Shown here: in pieces, positions 61,235 to 64,000 of the stretch
How positions within the stretch are numbered: position 1 is the first letter of the stretch
Layout of the letters: each line of letters starts with the position of its first letter
Assembly (NCBI GenBank): GCA_963970005.1
Contig: CAXAMN010022696.1
Span: 674,572 to 738,571 of the forward strand
From: Durusdinium trenchii
Taxonomy: Eukaryota; Sar; Dinophyceae; Suessiales; Symbiodiniaceae
Direction: 5' to 3'
Length of the DNA stretch: 64,000 nucleotides
Notes under the pieces: model-generated
Database searches by the model: none
Told to the model about the DNA's origin: nothing
The model's input: only the letters and a program-made list of their open reading frames with translations
Program-made: the position numbers and the translations under genes

Positions 61235-61630
61235 GCCAAGGTCTTCGAAGTTGGTGGCGCTCACCATGCAATTCTTGCAGCCGCGGGGAGGCCACGTCTT
61301 CGCGTGCCACGCCAATGCAGAGAGATGTAGTGAAACAGTGAGAAGCAAGAACCATCGAACGTTTTGCCATTCGGTTTCCCCATTCGGCACTTCCCAGCAC
61401 TTTGAAGGCCTGGCTTGGCCTGTCATTTTTCGATGACACGCGTGTGGCCCTAGCTGCTTCGCGAGTCTAGTTGGTCGGATGTTGGTCGGTAATGGTAGAT
61501 AATGATTGCCTATGAACGAATGTTGTGCTCGTATATTGCAATAGGATCGTGTTTTGCTTTCGATGCCTTTCGATGCTTCGCGTTGCAACCTCCAAAAGGT
61601 CTTGGAAGTGGACAATTGTCCCTCCTTCAA
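61235..61630 (-). CDS. Minus-strand open frame, strand uncertain
   Basis: The minus strand is open for 141 codons (TRSYCNIRAQHSFIGNHYLP, RPSKCWEVPNGETEWQNVRW). Plus frames in the same interval (61554-61763, VLEVDNCPSFKTLSSTFLSA) are also protein-like. No domain on either strand. Confidence 0.3.
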
Positions 61631-61839
61631 AACCCTTTCCTCTACATTCCTCTCTGCGCGGTTCGAACCCGCCTCGCCCGATCCCTTGACGATTGGTGGA
61701 GGGCATGTCGGAATCCCGACCCCTCTTGAAAGTCAATTGGAACATGAGTCTATGAACCCATGAAGTAGTATATTGCCGACCTTGAGGGTAGATGGTGGTA
61801 GCTGCGGGTAGCTGTTAGGAAAGGGTTTGCAGCCACCAG

Positions 61840-63687
61840 GTTTGAACAGCCGCGCGCTGTGGACATTCAGTGTGTGGTGCTGCTGCAGGGCTCTGGGCCA
61901 CAGAACAGCAGCCAGAACGTGGCCTGGCGGAGTCCTGGAACGGGCCTGACGGCTTCGGGGTTGATCCAATTCGAGTATCAGTGGTCAGAGTCTTCTGACG
62001 TTTGACCCGTATGGAGCTCACAGGATGTTTGTCTCTTGCATCCACTTCCTACATCTTCCTACGCTTTGAACTTATAGTAGAGGCTGGCAGAGCATGTAGT
62101 TAGAAGATGTTAGAAGTAATGTAGAACTGTAGAACATATTAGAACCTTACTACTTCTTGCATGCATGTTCAACTGCACTGGATGTTTCCAATGCACAAGG
62201 ACACAATTCAATCAGCAAGCGCTTTGATGCATTGCGTTCAGCATATCAAGAGAAGCAAACATTGCTGTTTTCGCCAAAGGTTACTGTCGAGAGATGGGAC
62301 GGCCTGGTATTCACGACTGTGAGCAGGAGATGAAGGGATGTCAAAGTTTGACACAAGATCCAACCTTTGCTGCAGAATGATTCTTAATTAAGCTAAAGCC
62401 ACCAGCATATCTTGATAAGCGATTGTGACCAAACTAACGATATATCCTAACTTTGCTTCAAGTGCACGTCAGACAAGCCTGGCAGGTTCAACTTTGTCCC
62501 GGGCGATGAGTTTATCAAGTTGCGCTGGAAGCTGAGATTGGGAACCCATGGTGGCCCATGGAACTTGTGATAGGTCTCATGTTAGCTACTAACATCTGAA
62601 GGCAGCTGGCAATGCTTGGGCGGCCGATTGGTGGGAAGACATGGACTTGTGGTTTCACCTACCCGCAAGCACACTTCTGAAAGGACTGAGAACATTAAGA
62701 ACGGAGGACGGAGGACAGGACATTTAAAGGAGAAGCGATACAAGTTACAAGGGAAAGAGGAAGCAGGCTAAAACAACCGAAAGAAACACAACGATATCTC
62801 TTGCGTTCCTGTATCATTTTGTGCCCACAAGCTACTAACCCTACTACCTAGAGGCCTCAGGTTTAGAGGCCTCACACTCCATTCCACCTTGATGTTTCTT
62901 TCAGGTTTGGACATTCCGAGTTCGTCACCGAGTGCTTTGGTGGTGGACTTTGAGCGAAAGGATCCTTTCTGCGATGCCTCGTTGGCTTGATGGGTTGAAC
63001 ATGCAGAAAGATGTATGAATCAAATTCAACATCTTTTTTCTGGGAATGTTTCTTTTGGAATGTTTCTCTTTCTTTCAGACTTCGCAGATCTAAAAGACAT
63101 GCATATCTCAGAATCTCTCATAGCTTGTTGAGCTCTGTGTCGTGCAGGCCTTGCTCCTTGCGGCCTTAGAAGAGACCGACGATCCTGCAGCGAAGAGGGA
63201 CACTGGAAGAACAGCACCATGGGGCCATAGATGCTTTTTTCTGCATACAGCAATGGCCTCCAACCTAATAGCCATGTAAATGTTGTTTTTTGTCACTGCA
63301 GCCCGTTCTTTGACGCAATGTTCGTGGTAGCATGAGCAAAATCAACATTTATTAAGCATGCTGAATCTTTGAGAAAGGCTTCAGCTGTCAAACTAGGTTC
63401 TGGTACTTCTTGCAAAGTTTGAGGGGATGAGTATGGATAGCGGTATGGATTTATCCAAGATTACTCCAGTGTAACGTGAGTCGTGTGGAGTGAGTTGCAT
63501 GCGTGTGCATGACACCCGTCAGGGCATCGACCGCTATCGCTTGTGTTGAAGGTGTTTGTTATCGCAGGACTCTTTGGAAGCAAACAACGACAAGATTCAG
63601 GCAGACGTTGTGGCACTGGGGTGGATGCTTGACCAGGAGACACCGGATGAGGATAGCCTGACCTGGGGCCTGATGCATGTGCACTAA
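61840..63687 (+). CDS. Phase-compatible exon chain ending in a stop, unidentified protein
   Basis: Exon 1 (61840-61999, after GCCACCAG) reads AVDIQCVVLLQGSG and SGLIQFEYQWSESSD, donor GTTTGA. Exon 2 (62463-62550, after GCTTCAAG) reads DKPGRFNFVPGDEFIKLRWK, donor CATG|GTGGCC. Exon 3 (62905 to 62979 or 62990, after TTTCTTTCAG) reads SPSALVVDFERKDPFCD. Exon 4 (from 63148, after GTCGTGCAG) reads ALLLAALEETDDPAAKRD. Exon 5 (63568-63687, after TTATCGCAG) reads KIQADVVALGWMLDQETPDE and ends in TAA. Exons 1-3 join in matching phases; the link 3 to 4 needs a GC donor (TGCGAT|GCCTCG) and the donor of exon 4 is unresolved. Each of exons 1-3 also meets a stop shortly after its proposed donor. The strand-rich start could be a beta-sandwich, but no family is recognised. 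Confidence 0.5.
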
Positions 63688-63824
63688 ATGACCTTGCCGG
63701 AGCGCAGCCAGTGCGTGATTGGCTGAGATGCAGGCTGAGTTGACGATGCTGGTGTCCAGCTGGCCACCAGAGCTGCTTCGAAGCAAGGCACCCAGCGGCA
63801 GCTTGCTATAGCTGCAATGCGTTT

Positions 63825-63888
63825 AGGTGGAGGCCATCGCTACTAGGTTGGAGGCCATCGCCAGTAGGTTGGAGGCCATCGCTACCAT
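63825..63888. repeat. Three 21-base modules
   Basis: Copies of GGAGGCCATCGCTACTAGGTT-like units near the window end. Confidence 0.9.
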
Positions 63889-64000
63889 TGGTTATGTAAG
63901 CTTTGGCAAAAGGCTCGGCTTGGCGGTTGGTATTGTAGCATAAGTGGTTGTTGCGCTGTCCCAGTCCCGAACAGAAAGCATTTACAGATGTACTGGGTGC

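Noticed and set aside
61655-61672. GCGCGGTTCGAACCCGCC looks like a tRNA T-arm
   Set aside because: The stem is mismatched and no complementary acceptor stem, D-arm or anticodon arm is found at the right distance on either strand.

Overview
The window looks like nuclear DNA of a dinoflagellate, probably a Symbiodiniaceae-like alga. This is inferred, not proven. Base composition is moderate, with no operons, no prokaryotic ribosome-binding sites and no long uninterrupted genes. Coding sequence comes as short exons of about 60-250 bases separated by introns rich in short interspersed repeats. Several introns only restore known protein families if GC-AG or GA-AG borders are used, usually with an AG|G at both junctions, as described for dinoflagellates. 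I saw no rRNA, tRNA, CRISPR array or phage-like element.

Layout. 0-7.9 kb: C-terminal exons of unidentified genes, plus a minus-strand gene at 7.9-7.0 kb. 7.9-10.8 kb: an ankyrin-repeat gene with about one repeat per exon and large repeat arrays in its introns. 11-14 kb: unassigned exons. 14.3-16.5 kb: C-terminal exons of a Bax-inhibitor-1/LFG (TMBIM) membrane protein, the best-resolved family assignment after the J-protein. 18.5-27.6 kb: exons of a NACHT-type NTPase (Walker A, Walker B and a winged-helix HLTFQ/EFL motif split by a GA-AG intron). 28.7-52.1 kb: many plus-strand exons, a good part of them leucine-rich-repeat (LRR)-like; they may be the C-terminal LRR sensor of the NACHT gene or a cluster of related genes. 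Minus-strand exons at 33.9-34.4, 35.8, 44.2 and 49.9-50.2 kb and internal terminal exons argue for more than one gene. 52.7-55.1 kb: a complete three-exon J-domain (DnaJ-type) gene of about 561 residues with one GC-AG and one GA-AG intron. 56-64 kb: a 398-base direct duplication around a 100-N assembly gap, minus-strand exons at 59.3-61.6 kb, and a phase-compatible plus-strand exon chain at 61.8-63.7 kb.

Repeats dominate the non-coding space. Three short modules, one containing GGAGGCCATCGCTAGTA, one AGCGTCCTTGCTCCTAGTA and one AGTAACAAGTGC, are joined through a CTAGTAG core whose full form CTACTAGTAG is a perfect palindrome. They occur at more than 40 places, in both orientations, mostly inside inferred introns. 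A separate element of about 1.7 kb at 38.83-40.51 kb has inverted-repeat ends flanked by a 12-base direct repeat, and is the best candidate here for an undescribed mobile unit.

Together the window reads as a receptor-like neighbourhood (ankyrin, NACHT and LRR proteins) beside a membrane stress regulator and a co-chaperone. Exon borders are hand-derived; those called unresolved should be treated as approximate.
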